In this document: positions 35,216 through 44,203 of the stretch, piece after piece | Position numbering within the stretch: the stretch's first letter is position 1 | Layout: every line of letters starts with the position of its first letter | Origin: JAHRVQ01 sp029941905 | GTDB lineage: Bacteria > Pseudomonadota > Gammaproteobacteria > Pseudomonadales > Azotimanducaceae | DNA: 64,000 nucleotides | Direction: 5' to 3' | Assembly: GCA_029941905.1 (NCBI GenBank) | Contig: JAPYTQ010000026.1 | Location: forward strand, 1 to 64,000 | Position numbers and translations under genes: made by a program | Notes under the pieces: model-generated | What the model was told of the DNA's origin: nothing | Seen by the model: only the letters and a program-made list of their open reading frames with translations | Database searches by the model: none

Positions 35216-37123
35216 ATGTTAGCTCGAGAGCAGCCAGGATATTTCCTGCCCTGGGCGGAGGTCACCTGGCTGGAAAACCACACACCCTACTCGCCACGTT
35301 TTGACGATATCTACTGGAGCCGTAACGACAATAACAACGCCGGGCTGGAGGAAAAAAACCAGGTCTTCATCAGGGCGAATCAACTCGGGCAACGTTTTCG
35401 TCAATTGCAGTCGGGAGATGACTTCACCATATTAGAAACCGGATTCGGTTTTGGGCTGAATTTCATCCTCGCAGCCAACCTCTGGCAATCCATTTCAAAC
35501 TGTCGGTCTGCGACCCTGCACTATGTTGCGTTTGAACAATATCCAGTGGATCCAGCGGACCTGGCCAGACTCAATTCACGAATCGACCAGGGTATCCTCA
35601 AGCAACTTATCGAGAAATATCCGCTGCCGGTTCCTGGCGAGCACCAGCTCTGGATCAGCGACGATATTTGTCTGACACTCATTTTCGGAGAGCTCAATCG
35701 TTCACTCGCTGGCTTTAACGCCCAGGTAGATGCTTGTTTTCTTGACGGCTTCAGCCCTTCCCGAAACGAGTCAATGTGGACCGACAATGTCTTCGAGACA
35801 ATCGTTAAGTTATCAAGGCCGGGGGCTTCCCTGTCCAGCTACAGTGTTGCCGGTGGCGTCCGGCGTGGTTTGTCCAGGTCTGGTTTCGTCACCGAAAAAG
35901 TCCCGGGGTTCGGATCCAAGGCCGAAATGTTGCAAGCCTTCAAGCCAGGTATCTGGCAGGCAAGAAACAACCAGCCCGGTAAAGTCTGTATTGTCGGTGC
36001 AGGGCTTGCGGGGCTTCACTGCGCAATGGCATTGCAAAGAAGAAACATACCATTCGCGCTATTCGAAGCGTCAGAAAATCCGATGGGGTCGGTGGCTAAC
36101 ATTGACCAGATCTCGGTCTGCCCGCAGCTTTCCTCGGAACCACAAACGTCGAGTCTGCTTTCCCTTCGCGCTTTTGACTACCTTACAAAACATGTCGATT
36201 ATCACCAATCCGGCCGAATCCAACTGCTAAGGAACGATGAGGATACTCACAAAGCTGAGCAACTCTCGCGGCTATGTCCGCGCAATCTCCTGAAAATAAT
36301 TTCAGCCGCTACGGCAAGTAAACTGGCGGGCGTCGATTTAGAGCATCGGGGTTTATTTTTTCCAACTGCAGGCTGGATTGATTCAAGCCGGGTTTACAGT
36401 AAATTCAATGACGACTTGCTTAATCAACAGCCCAATCAGCAAATCAGCCCGAGGGTTCGCTTCAACTGTAACATTACTACCTTCAAAAAAGATGGCCCGG
36501 ACTGGGTACTGTTTCATAATGACCTTGAAATAGACCGCGCAGAAGTCCTTATTCTTGCCACAGGCAGCGCAGATCGCGAATACCTTGCACCCCTTCACCT
36601 TCAGTCGGTTCGAGGCCAAAGCTTGAAACTGTCATCAAAGACCCATGCCTCAAACCTTATCATATCCGGGTCTGTTTCCCTGTTCCCACAGCACAATGAT
36701 ATCAGCACCGTTTCTGCAACCTTTTCACGGCAGAACCTGCAACTCGATGTTTCAGATCAAGACACAGATACATTGCTCGATAGTCTCAACGAGTTTGTGC
36801 ACTTTGAACCGGTGAGCTATGAGGCTGCTGTGGGTCTTAGAAGTACTACCCGGGATAGATTGCCTGTGGTCGGCCCGGTGCCGGATTGGCAGGCGCTCGA
36901 CGAACACTGCCGGCGACCGGAAAGAGACAGACATCGATTTCGGTTCGAAACATTTCAACCCGGATTGTATTGTGCAGTGGGCTTTGGATCACACGGCGCG
37001 ACCCTTGCGCCTTTATGCGCCGAATATCTGGTTCGCGGTATCAAACAGGAGCCTGGAATCAGCTTGCCAGAACTCTCCGCCTCTCGCTTCGCATTGCGCG
37101 ATGCCGGTGTCAGACCTCGTTAA
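35216..37123 (+). CDS. mnmC: Bifunctional tRNA wobble-uridine enzyme MnmC
   Basis: 635 aa. The N-terminal methyltransferase (about 1-235: LETGFGFGLNFILAA, CFLDGFSPSRNESMW) and the C-terminal FAD-dependent oxidoreductase (from about 255: VCIVGAGLAGLHCAMAL, GLRSTTRDRLPVVGP) together convert cmnm5(s2)U34 to mnm5(s2)U34. Length is close to the E. coli 668 aa. ATG 35216 follows AGGAGA. The 3' end overlaps convergent serA by 14 bp. Confidence 0.95.
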   Translation: MLAREQPGYFLPWAEVTWLENHTPYSPRFDDIYWSRNDNNNAGLEEKNQVFIRANQLGQRFRQLQSGDDFTILETGFGFGLNFILAANLWQSISNCRSATLHYVAFEQYPVDPADLARLNSRIDQGILKQLIEKYPLPVPGEHQLWISDDICLTLIFGELNRSLAGFNAQVDACFLDGFSPSRNESMWTDNVFETIVKLSRPGASLSSYSVAGGVRRGLSRSGFVTEKVPGFGSKAEMLQAFKPGIWQARNNQPGKVCIVGAGLAGLHCAMALQRRNIPFALFEASENPMGSVANIDQISVCPQLSSEPQTSSLLSLRAFDYLTKHVDYHQSGRIQLLRNDEDTHKAEQLSRLCPRNLLKIISAATASKLAGVDLEHRGLFFPTAGWIDSSRVYSKFNDDLLNQQPNQQISPRVRFNCNITTFKKDGPDWVLFHNDLEIDRAEVLILATGSADREYLAPLHLQSVRGQSLKLSSKTHASNLIISGSVSLFPQHNDISTVSATFSRQNLQLDVSDQDTDTLLDSLNEFVHFEPVSYEAAVGLRSTTRDRLPVVGPVPDWQALDEHCRRPERDRHRFRFETFQPGLYCAVGFGSHGATLAPLCAEYLVRGIKQEPGISLPELSASRFALRDAGVRPR

Positions 37124-38285
37124 ACACCCTCACGTTGACGACACCTTCAATGCCTTCAATATCCCTCACCAGATCTTCAGTGGGTTTGGTTTCAATATCA
37201 ATCAGGTTATAAGCAATATTGTCCCGACTCTTGTTCAGCATATCGATGACATTAATGTTTCTGTCTGCAAGGATGGACAAGACGCTGCCGAGAATCCGGG
37301 GAACATTCCGGTTTGCCAGGGCGATACGATAACCGTTTGTTCGCTCCAGGCTGACAGCTGGAAAATTAACCGAGTTCCTGATGTTGCCATGCTCAAGAAA
37401 ATCAATAACCTGGTCTGCCACCATCATGGCGCAATTTTCCTCTGCCTCCTCGGTACTCGCGCCCAGATGGGGTGTTGAGATAACCCCTGGCTTACCAATC
37501 AACGCAGGTGTCGGGAAATCAGAGATGTATTGGCTCAGCTTGCCAGAATCCAGGGCGTCCCCAATATCACTTGTATTGACGATCTCTTCCCTTGAAAAGT
37601 TCAGCAATACGGCACCATCCTTGAAGTTGACTACGGTTTCAGCGTCAATAAGACCTAATGTAGATTCCAATGCCGGTACGTGCAGCGTAACCACATCAGA
37701 TCGCGCAAAAAGTGACTGCATGTTTTCCATCTTCTGCACCTGGCTCGATAATCTCCAGGCTGCCTCGACCGACAGGGCAGGGTCAAACCCCAGCACCTCC
37801 ATGTCCATCTGCAGTGCCATTTCTGCAACCATTGAACCGATTGCACCAAGGCCCAACACCCCAAGGGTCTTACCTTTCAATTCTGATCCCTTGTACTGTT
37901 TCTTACTGGCTTCGACCAGCTTGTTGAGTTCAGCTTTATCGCTGTGATTCGTCAGGGTATTTACATAGTCTATCCCCTGAATAATACCCCGGCGGGAGAG
38001 CAACAGACCGGCCATGACCAGTTCCTTCACGGCATTTGCATTTGCGCCAGGCGTGTTAAACACAACAACTCCCTTCTCGGTATAGTCCTCGACTGGAATA
38101 TTGTTCACCCCTGCCCCGGCGCGACCTACCGCCACAAGGGAGGGTGTCGCATCTTCCGGTTGCATCTTGTGGCTGCGGAGCAATATGGCCTCAGGATCCT
38201 TGATATCGCCTAGTTCATACTTCTCTGCTGGAAACTTGTTCAGCCCCTTGTCGGAAATATTGTTTAGTATTTGAATCTTGTACAT
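37110..38285 (-). CDS. serA: D-3-phosphoglycerate dehydrogenase
   Basis: 391 aa. NAD-binding motif GVLGLGAIGSMVAEMAL, active-site Arg in VGRAGAGVNNIP and His in STPHLGASTEEAEENCA, plus a short C-terminal ACT domain (about 325-391) that normally senses serine. First step of serine synthesis. Start set at MYKIQIL with GAGAG upstream; a GTG five codons earlier is less likely. The serC partner expected near pheA is absent from the window. Confidence 0.93.
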   Translation of the reverse strand: MYKIQILNNISDKGLNKFPAEKYELGDIKDPEAILLRSHKMQPEDATPSLVAVGRAGAGVNNIPVEDYTEKGVVVFNTPGANANAVKELVMAGLLLSRRGIIQGIDYVNTLTNHSDKAELNKLVEASKKQYKGSELKGKTLGVLGLGAIGSMVAEMALQMDMEVLGFDPALSVEAAWRLSSQVQKMENMQSLFARSDVVTLHVPALESTLGLIDAETVVNFKDGAVLLNFSREEIVNTSDIGDALDSGKLSQYISDFPTPALIGKPGVISTPHLGASTEEAEENCAMMVADQVIDFLEHGNIRNSVNFPAVSLERTNGYRIALANRNVPRILGSVLSILADRNINVIDMLNKSRDNIAYNLIDIETKPTEDLVRDIEGIEGVVNVRVFNEV

Positions 38286-38468
38286 AAACTCTCTGCCCAA
38301 TCACGTGCTACAGATCGTGGTAGCGTAAAAAAGTCGCCAAGTTTACACGAAGCCAGCCGATGTGGCTGAAAATCTTTCTGATTTATTTTAGTCTAACGTC
38401 GTGTTCTTTAGAGATGGCACAGTAATTGGCTATTCCGCCAGGGTCATCCCGGGTCATCGTGAAAAACT

Positions 38469-38731
38469 ATGGCTAGATTAGACAGCTTAAAAATATTTGT
38501 AGAAGTGGTGCTTACCCGCAACTTCACCAGTGCCAGCTGGATGATTACTTTGAAAACACTGATATCGACAGTGGGTTTTGGCCCCAGATTCAACGCGGCC
38601 GACTTGCTCATGTCCTGCCATCAGTATCAGCGGAGGCCCATCCCGTGCAACTGGTTTTTCCGAATAAGCGCTATGTATCCAGTAACACCGACAGTTTTCG
38701 TTCGTTTCTACTACAGTACTTTCGTCGCTAG
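38469..38731 (+). pseudogene. Broken LysR-family regulator (internal deletion)
   Basis: The first 22 codons, MARLDSLKIFVEVVLTRNFT, are a LysR N-terminal helix-turn-helix start. The text then jumps, in another frame, to QLDDYFENTDIDSGFWPQIQ and a long stretch ending in SFLLQYFRR plus TAG, which is the C-terminal end of a LysR effector domain (VLPS...VQLVFPNKRYVS). About 220 codons are missing. It lies between serA and the diiron gene, both on the other strand. Confidence 0.75.
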
Positions 38732-38755
38732 ACCGATAGCGATACAGCAGTACTG

Positions 38756-39880
38756 TTATGCGTTGACAACCGAATCGGAAATTTCTTCGTACACCAGAGG
38801 CTTCGCCATCTCTTCCCAGTTAATCGCGCCGTCGGAAGGCAGGTCCTGCAGATCCAGCACGCCTAACGCTTCCCACATTGGCTTGACGTTATCCGTCAGT
38901 AACCCGACCCGTTTCAGGTTAGGCATTATCCTGCCAAACAATTGAGTGCGGAACTCCTGGCTGGCACGATCAAGATTACTGCTGCGCAGGTGTTCTTTCA
39001 CCTCATCTTTGTTCCAACCGTATTTTTCATAGAATCGAGTCTGGTTACCACGTGACCCACCCATACCTGTGGCAGCCTGAAACGCAAACAGTGCCCGCTC
39101 CTCACGTTCTTCGTTTGATAACCGCTTGACGAATTCTTCGAGGTAGTTAATACCGAATGTCACGTGCCGGGCTTCATCACGAATGACAAAATGCAAGCCC
39201 TTTTTATGCACCGGGACGCTGCTTTGCATTTTTGCCGTGTTGAATGCCGCCAATGCCAGACCTTCAATAACGATCTGCATACCTATGAATTTCAGGTCCC
39301 AGCGCTCGTCGGTAAGTACCTTGTCCAACAGGCTTTTCAGGCCCGCGCCAACAGGATACATAACACCGACCTGTTTCTGGATATATTTATTGAAGAACTC
39401 GACGTGCCTTGCCTCATCAAATGTCTGGGACGCCGCGTACAGCTTCGCTTCATAGGATGGAGCACAGCAGGCCAGCTGGGCTGCTACCAGCAATGCACCC
39501 TGTTCACCGTGCAACATCCCGCTTGCAGACAAGCCTGCTCTGTGCCACGAAAACTCAACCTTTTGCTCATGGTTCAGATCGTCGTAGGGCCTAAAACCAA
39601 CGTAGGGATTGTATTTTTCGTCCGAGGGGAACTCGTCTTTAGAGATCGTGCCGTTTTCCCAATCCAGATCGACATCCACGTTCCAGTTGAGTTCCTTGCC
39701 GAGATTGTAGATTTTCTTGATGCGGCTGTCCGGAATTGAATAATCCCAGTTGTATGTACTGACCAGCGGCGTTTTGAAGATTTCTGTGATTTCTTCTACT
39801 GCGTTCTGATCAATAGTGCTCTGGGTATCAAAATAGCGGATTTCCTGTGGTTGTTCTTCAACTTCTCTGTACTTCTTCAT
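38756..39880 (-). CDS. Ferritin-like diiron protein of unknown substrate
   Basis: 374 aa, helical. Two E...ExxH sets are visible: Glu in HGEQGALLVA with DEARHVEFF, and Glu in VIEGLALAAF with RDEARHVTFG. These ligands fit an R2/AurF-like dinuclear iron or manganese site in a four-helix bundle. Such proteins are oxygenases or N-oxygenases, but nothing here identifies the substrate, and no ferredoxin partner is adjacent. Abuts the broken LysR gene, which could once have regulated something nearby. Confidence 0.75.
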   Translation of the reverse strand: MKKYREVEEQPQEIRYFDTQSTIDQNAVEEITEIFKTPLVSTYNWDYSIPDSRIKKIYNLGKELNWNVDVDLDWENGTISKDEFPSDEKYNPYVGFRPYDDLNHEQKVEFSWHRAGLSASGMLHGEQGALLVAAQLACCAPSYEAKLYAASQTFDEARHVEFFNKYIQKQVGVMYPVGAGLKSLLDKVLTDERWDLKFIGMQIVIEGLALAAFNTAKMQSSVPVHKKGLHFVIRDEARHVTFGINYLEEFVKRLSNEEREERALFAFQAATGMGGSRGNQTRFYEKYGWNKDEVKEHLRSSNLDRASQEFRTQLFGRIMPNLKRVGLLTDNVKPMWEALGVLDLQDLPSDGAINWEEMAKPLVYEEISDSVVNA

Positions 39881-40040
39881 TCCTGCACCTGTGCTTTGTA
39901 ATGTCTCTATTCTAATGCTTTTGTAGCAAAGCCGAATAGTGCCTTAAAAATCAATACATTTGTGAATTAATATCATGAGTCAAAGCAGGATAGTATTCAG
40001 CATTACCACCAATACCATTAAAACCAACAAAACAGCCCTG

Positions 40041-40967
40041 TTAGATTTCATCAGCGTGTCCTCTGCGCCATACGGCGGCTGTCACAAAACCTACCCCGAT
40101 AACGAGGGCAACCACAACTTCAAGTGAATAGAGATCTCCGGTAATACCATGATCGGTCGTGTATCTTGCCAAAATATGAGTGCTCATAAATTCCCACAAC
40201 GAATCGTCCCGGGAAAAGATTTTTTCCATCAACAGGAAGAAAAAAGGCACGCCCACAACCCATGCCAGGGGTGCCGACTTCGCCCAGGAAGATACCAGCA
40301 ACAACCAACCCGTAAATGGCAGACACCAGATCGAGGAAAAGAGAATGTAACCTATCATGTCAATCCACCTTGGAATCAGGTGCGCCGGTGCCCACAAGGT
40401 ATCCCAGATATCAATAGGTTGGCCAAGGGCAACCATTGACGATATCAACAGCATCGACACATTACTCAACACGATAAACAGCAGGTAAACAACAGGTATC
40501 ACCAGTAAACCAGTCAGCAGTTTGGAAACAACAGTCATCCAGTCGGATATGGGTAGCGATTTCCAGAACAGAACACTGCGATCTTTTCTATCCTGATACA
40601 AACAATCCAACAGGTAGAAAAACATCACAAACCACAAGGTGCTCACTAAAATAGTGCTTGAGCCAAAATACAGGTCATTGAGAACGCGCTCACGATGACC
40701 AAAAGAACTGTCTGCGAGACCGACCAGCCTGGCACCAAATAGATCAAGAAGTGAGCCGGAGCTTTCAGTTTCGGTGTGAATTCGAACATTTTCATGGTTG
40801 TTTATGGTCACCATCACCATGCCAGTCTGCATCAGCGCCGATCCCAGAATCAATACAGCGACTGAAACTGCAGTCACTACGGCGGGCAGATACAGAAATG
40901 TTGTTCGATGTTCCCAGTACTCTCTTTTTATCAACATGGGTAGCTGTTTTAGCGCCAGCGTATTCAT
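40041..40967 (-). CDS. ABC-2 type transporter permease
   Basis: 308 aa with about six membrane helices (from residue 24, then 100-300 region). No signal peptide. WEHRTTFLYLPAVVTAVSV at the start and the organisation match permeases of YtrABC-like operons. Together with the next two genes it should form an exporter or membrane-stress system; substrate is unknown. Five bp from the ATPase gene. Confidence 0.82.
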   Translation of the reverse strand: MNTLALKQLPMLIKREYWEHRTTFLYLPAVVTAVSVAVLILGSALMQTGMVMVTINNHENVRIHTETESSGSLLDLFGARLVGLADSSFGHRERVLNDLYFGSSTILVSTLWFVMFFYLLDCLYQDRKDRSVLFWKSLPISDWMTVVSKLLTGLLVIPVVYLLFIVLSNVSMLLISSMVALGQPIDIWDTLWAPAHLIPRWIDMIGYILFSSIWCLPFTGWLLLVSSWAKSAPLAWVVGVPFFFLLMEKIFSRDDSLWEFMSTHILARYTTDHGITGDLYSLEVVVALVIGVGFVTAAVWRRGHADEI

Positions 40968-40972
40968 CTTTT

Positions 40973-41839
40973 TTATCCTCGCTGCATCTTGGCGACAAAG
41001 AGATCCGCCACACTGGGAACATGCAATTCGCCCAGAGGGCGAAGTAAATCTACATCCACATGTTCAAAGATCATGCGCTTCTTACCCAGCAGTTCTCTGC
41101 TGCTTATAGGGCACAGGTCGTTTGCCTGCTCAACGCACTCGGGTACCACCAAAACCTCCCGGTATTGATCCGCCAGATCATCCATGGCGCTATCCAGTAC
41201 AATCCGCCCCCTGTCTATGAACAACAGGTGAGTCAGCAGGCTCTCAATCTCTTCAACCTGGTGAGTACTGATGATGATGCTGGTTTCATGGTCAAAATAG
41301 TCGTTCAACAATCGATCATAAAATTCTTTGCGATACAGGATATCCAGACCAATCGTCGGTTCGTCCAAAACAAGAAGCTCAACATCGATCGCCATCACAA
41401 GGGCAAGGTGTAATTGGGTGACCATGCCCTTGGATAATTGCTTAACCTTGCTGCCTTTCCTGATGTCAGTTGTCGCAAGGAGTTCGATGGCCCTGTCTCG
41501 ATTAAAACGAGGGTGAATCGCTTCGAGAAAATCAACGGCATCTGCTACTTTCAACCATTTTGGCAGGACGCCGACGTCGGAGATAAAACACACCCGTTGC
41601 ATAAGCTCCTGGCGATTTTTCCTCGGGTCGGATCCCAGTACTTCCAGTTCGCCTTCAAAATCCGTCAAACCAAGCAGTGCTTTTAACGTTGTCGTTTTAC
41701 CAGCACCGTTGGGGCCGATAAGCCCAACAATAGAACCCGGGGGAATATTGAAACTGATGCCGTCAAGGGCGCGGAAGTCTCCAAAGGACTTGGTAATCCC
41801 TTCCGCTCGGACAATGCTCGCCGCATTTTGTTCGCTCAT
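40973..41839 (-). CDS. ABC transporter ATP-binding protein
   Basis: 288 aa. Walker A GPNGAGKTTT (about 43-52), signature LSKGM (a variant of LSGGQ), Walker B LLVLDEPTIGLD and switch His in ISTHQVEEIE are present. Energises the adjacent permease. Start ATG overlaps the upstream regulator's stop by 4 bp, so the three genes are one operon. Confidence 0.92.
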   Translation of the reverse strand: MSEQNAASIVRAEGITKSFGDFRALDGISFNIPPGSIVGLIGPNGAGKTTTLKALLGLTDFEGELEVLGSDPRKNRQELMQRVCFISDVGVLPKWLKVADAVDFLEAIHPRFNRDRAIELLATTDIRKGSKVKQLSKGMVTQLHLALVMAIDVELLVLDEPTIGLDILYRKEFYDRLLNDYFDHETSIIISTHQVEEIESLLTHLLFIDRGRIVLDSAMDDLADQYREVLVVPECVEQANDLCPISSRELLGKKRMIFEHVDVDLLRPLGELHVPSVADLFVAKMQRG

Positions 41840-42198
41840 TGGCCAGCACTCCTTTGAGCTAGTAACGCCTTGGTGGAAAGACCCAATCTAGTGATTTTTT
41901 CGCAGATCAGCGGCCATTCCTGATCGAGAAATTTACTCCGCTCCTCTTCCGTCAACCGATTAGCAGCCCCTTGCTTAACAAACATACCCAATCCCCGGCG
42001 TCTTTCCACCAGTTCATCATCTACTAAAATCTGCAGTGCTTTCGATACTGTAATGGGGTTAATCCGATGTTCGCTGGCCAGCGTTCTGACGGAAGGCAGG
42101 GCATCACCGTCAAGAAAAATACCTTCAAGTATCGACTCCACGATTCGATCATGGAGTTGTCTGTATATCGGGTCCTTATCATTCCAGCTGATTTGCAT
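41836..42198 (-). CDS. GntR-family regulator, YtrA type
   Basis: 120 aa: winged helix (DPIYRQLHDRIVESILEGIF, PSVRTLASEHRINPITVSKA, LVERRRGLGMFV) plus the short YtrA-type dimerisation tail, no effector domain. YtrA proteins repress the ABC operon they head, here the two genes downstream. A promoter and inverted repeat sit 31 bp upstream. Confidence 0.9.
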   Translation of the reverse strand: MQISWNDKDPIYRQLHDRIVESILEGIFLDGDALPSVRTLASEHRINPITVSKALQILVDDELVERRRGLGMFVKQGAANRLTEEERSKFLDQEWPLICEKITRLGLSTKALLAQRSAGQ

Positions 42199-42228
42199 GG
42201 GGGCCTGTTTATCGACTATACCTTTCTA

Positions 42229-42268
42229 GTGTTGTACATAACTATAACACCAATACTCTTAATTTCAA
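42229..42268 (-). promoter_or_regulatory. Promoter and likely autoregulatory operator of the GntR/ABC operon
   Basis: On the minus strand TTGAAA (42268-42263) and TATAGT (42246-42241) are 16 bp apart. The -10 lies in an inverted repeat, GTGTT...AACAC (42229-42250), suited to repressor binding by the YtrA-type protein. Binding itself is inference. Confidence 0.5.
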
Positions 42269-42290
42269 GCGTTGACTCTCAATTTTGAAA

Positions 42291-43544
42291 CTAACGCGCA
42301 GTCTGGTCCAGTAAATCGGTGATCAGGGCCACGCTATCCTTCACGTGGAATCTCCTGAGTGCTGTTACTTGCGTATCCCTGGTCTTCTCCAATCGACCCA
42401 GTGTGGAGAGCAGGTTATCGGGGTTAAGTGCCTCTTCCTGAATGACCAGACTCATACCTTCAGCCTCAAACAGGGAGGCATTCTTAATCTGGTCACCGCG
42501 ACTCGAACGAAGGGAGAGAGGCACCAGGATATGGGGTGTTCTGGTGAGCAGCAGTTCGTAGATCGAATTGGCACCCGCTCTTGAGATCACAACATGGGCC
42601 GCGGTGAGAACGTCGCCAAACTCTTGGTGCAGATACTCTTTTTGTTGGTACTCTTTTTGTTGGTACTCTTTTTGTTGNNNNNNNNNNNNNNNNNNNNNNN
42701 NNNNNNNNNNNNNNNNNNNNNNNNNNNNNNNNNNNNNNNNNNNNNNNNNNNNNNNNNNNNNNNNNNNNNNNNNNNNNTACTCTTTTTGTTGGTACTCTTT
42801 TTGTTGGTACTCTTTTTGTTGATGGGGCTGATTCCCATTGTCTTCACCAGTGACAACATTGCCTTCTCCCACCACATGAATCACCTGGTAGTTCTTGACC
42901 AGCTCAGGGATCGATTCACGAATACAGTCGTTTATCACTCTTGCACCCAGGCTTCCGCCGAAAATCAGCAGCACTGGCTTCGAATCTGTAAACCCGAGAA
43001 ACGATCGGCCTGCGACTGCATTGCCGGATAACAAGGACTCACGCACAGGGGAACCGGTCACTTTTACCTTATGGCGGCTTTTTTTCGGTATGAACTGCCG
43101 GGTCTGCTCAAAGTTGACACAGACATAACGGCAGAACGGAAAACAGAGTTTGTTAGCCAGACCAGGCGTAAGATCAGATTCATGGCATATTACCGGGACC
43201 CGGCAAAGCCAGGCGCCAACAACCAGTGGCACGGCAACAAAACCACCCTTGGAAAAAACGATATTGGGTCGATATTTTAGACACAGGAAGATACTTTGCA
43301 GCGTTCCCCAGATAATTTTCAGAGGATCAAGAAAATTATTCCAGTCGAAGTAACGCCGTAATTTGCCAGTGGATATGCTGTAAAACGGGATTTCCAACTG
43401 ACTGACCAGGGTTTGCTCAATACCGGCGCTGGACCCGACATAGGCGATGTCCCAGTCTCCCTTCTGCAGATGCTCGATCAGGGCAATATTGGGTGTTACA
43501 TGACCTGCCGTTCCACCACCGGTGAAGAAAATTCTCCTGGCCAC
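42291..43544 (-). CDS. murG: MurG-like UDP-GlcNAc transferase, Firmicutes type, with QQKEY repeats
   Basis: GT-B enzyme related to MurG, which makes lipid II from lipid I at the inner membrane. FTGGGTAGHVTPNIALI, FSKGGFVAVPLV, HESDLTPGLANKL and ISRAGANSIYELL are present. KLRRYFDWNNFLDPLKI and SSRGDQIKNASLFE resemble the Bacillus/Clostridium paralogue rather than the gene of the gammaproteobacterial dcw cluster, so it may be a second, laterally acquired copy. Between the two Rossmann domains, where homologues have a single QFEYVH-like segment, it carries a QQKEY pentapeptide array interrupted by 100 N. Start is GTG 43544, sharing one base with the hda stop. Confidence 0.85.
   Translation of the reverse strand: MARRIFFTGGGTAGHVTPNIALIEHLQKGDWDIAYVGSSAGIEQTLVSQLEIPFYSISTGKLRRYFDWNNFLDPLKIIWGTLQSIFLCLKYRPNIVFSKGGFVAVPLVVGAWLCRVPVICHESDLTPGLANKLCFPFCRYVCVNFEQTRQFIPKKSRHKVKVTGSPVRESLLSGNAVAGRSFLGFTDSKPVLLIFGGSLGARVINDCIRESIPELVKNYQVIHVVGEGNVVTGEDNGNQPHQQKEYQQKEYQQKEXXXXXXXXXXXXXXXXXXXXXXXXXXXXXXXXXXQQKEYQQKEYQQKEYLHQEFGDVLTAAHVVISRAGANSIYELLLTRTPHILVPLSLRSSRGDQIKNASLFEAEGMSLVIQEEALNPDNLLSTLGRLEKTRDTQVTALRRFHVKDSVALITDLLDQTAR
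42634..42822. repeat. 15-bp tandem repeat inside murG, with assembly gap 42678-42777
   Basis: Three copies of TACTCTTTTTGTTGG on each side of exactly 100 N (42678-42777). On the coding strand it is CAACAAAAAGAGTAC, translating to QQKEY. Keeping repeat phase requires a gap of 1 plus a multiple of 15; 100 keeps the codon frame only by chance. Copy number is unknown. Confidence 0.93.
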
Positions 43545-44203
43545 TAGTAGCTCAAAATCTGTTTTACAAACGGGATCGTCACCGTTTTACCCTGCCGCAG
43601 GGTTTCCAGTTCCAATCGATAGAGAAGATCGAGCAGCTGTCTCATGTCCCTGCTACTGCGACTGAGAATAAACCTGCCCACCTCTTCCCCCAGGCGAAAG
43701 CCCCTAATGTGTGCACGCTGCATCAATGCCTGCAATTTCTGTTCATCAGTAAGGTCGGCAGTTTCTATCGAGGCTGCTGAGATTATGCGGGAATGCAGGT
43801 CAGACAACCTGACCGGCAGCGCCGATGCCTGTCGCTCGCTCGCGAGAATAATCCGCTTACCCTGGTCTTTCACTGCATTCATCAGATGAAACAATGCTTC
43901 TTCCCAGTCTGCCCGCCCCAGTATTTCATCGATATCATCTATGCAGATCAAGTTCATCGACTCGAGCCCGTCGAGGACATCAACCTTGTGACCTCGCAAC
44001 CCGGCTAGATAAATGGAAGCCTCGTAGCGATGGCAGCAGGCCTGAAGTAAATGACTCCGACCCGTACCCGGGTATCCCCAGACGTGAATCCAGTCAAACG
44101 GACCGGTGAATTTCTGCTGTAGCTCATTCCCGGCAGCACCGATGTAATTATCGAACGTCGCGTCGTCTCGAAGGGTAACGTCCAGGGTAAGCTGCCTACT
44201 CAC
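43544..44203 (-). CDS. hda: DnaA inactivator Hda
   Basis: 219 aa AAA+ protein similar to DnaA domain III. Walker A is WGYPGTGRSHLLQ, Walker B LICIDDID, and the sensor region LKDLHSRII-like sequence reads LSDLHSRIISA. With the DNA-loaded beta clamp it stimulates ATP hydrolysis by DnaA and limits re-initiation. Overlaps perM by 4 bp. The order perM-hda is conserved in Pseudomonas. Confidence 0.93.
   Translation of the reverse strand: MSRQLTLDVTLRDDATFDNYIGAAGNELQQKFTGPFDWIHVWGYPGTGRSHLLQACCHRYEASIYLAGLRGHKVDVLDGLESMNLICIDDIDEILGRADWEEALFHLMNAVKDQGKRIILASERQASALPVRLSDLHSRIISAASIETADLTDEQKLQALMQRAHIRGFRLGEEVGRFILSRSSRDMRQLLDLLYRLELETLRQGKTVTIPFVKQILSY

Noticed and set aside
38469..38945. 158-codon open frame on the plus strand
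   Set aside because: Only its first 22 codons are LysR-like; the rest is out of frame with the LysR remnant and then antisense to the diiron gene. Treated as a pseudogene.
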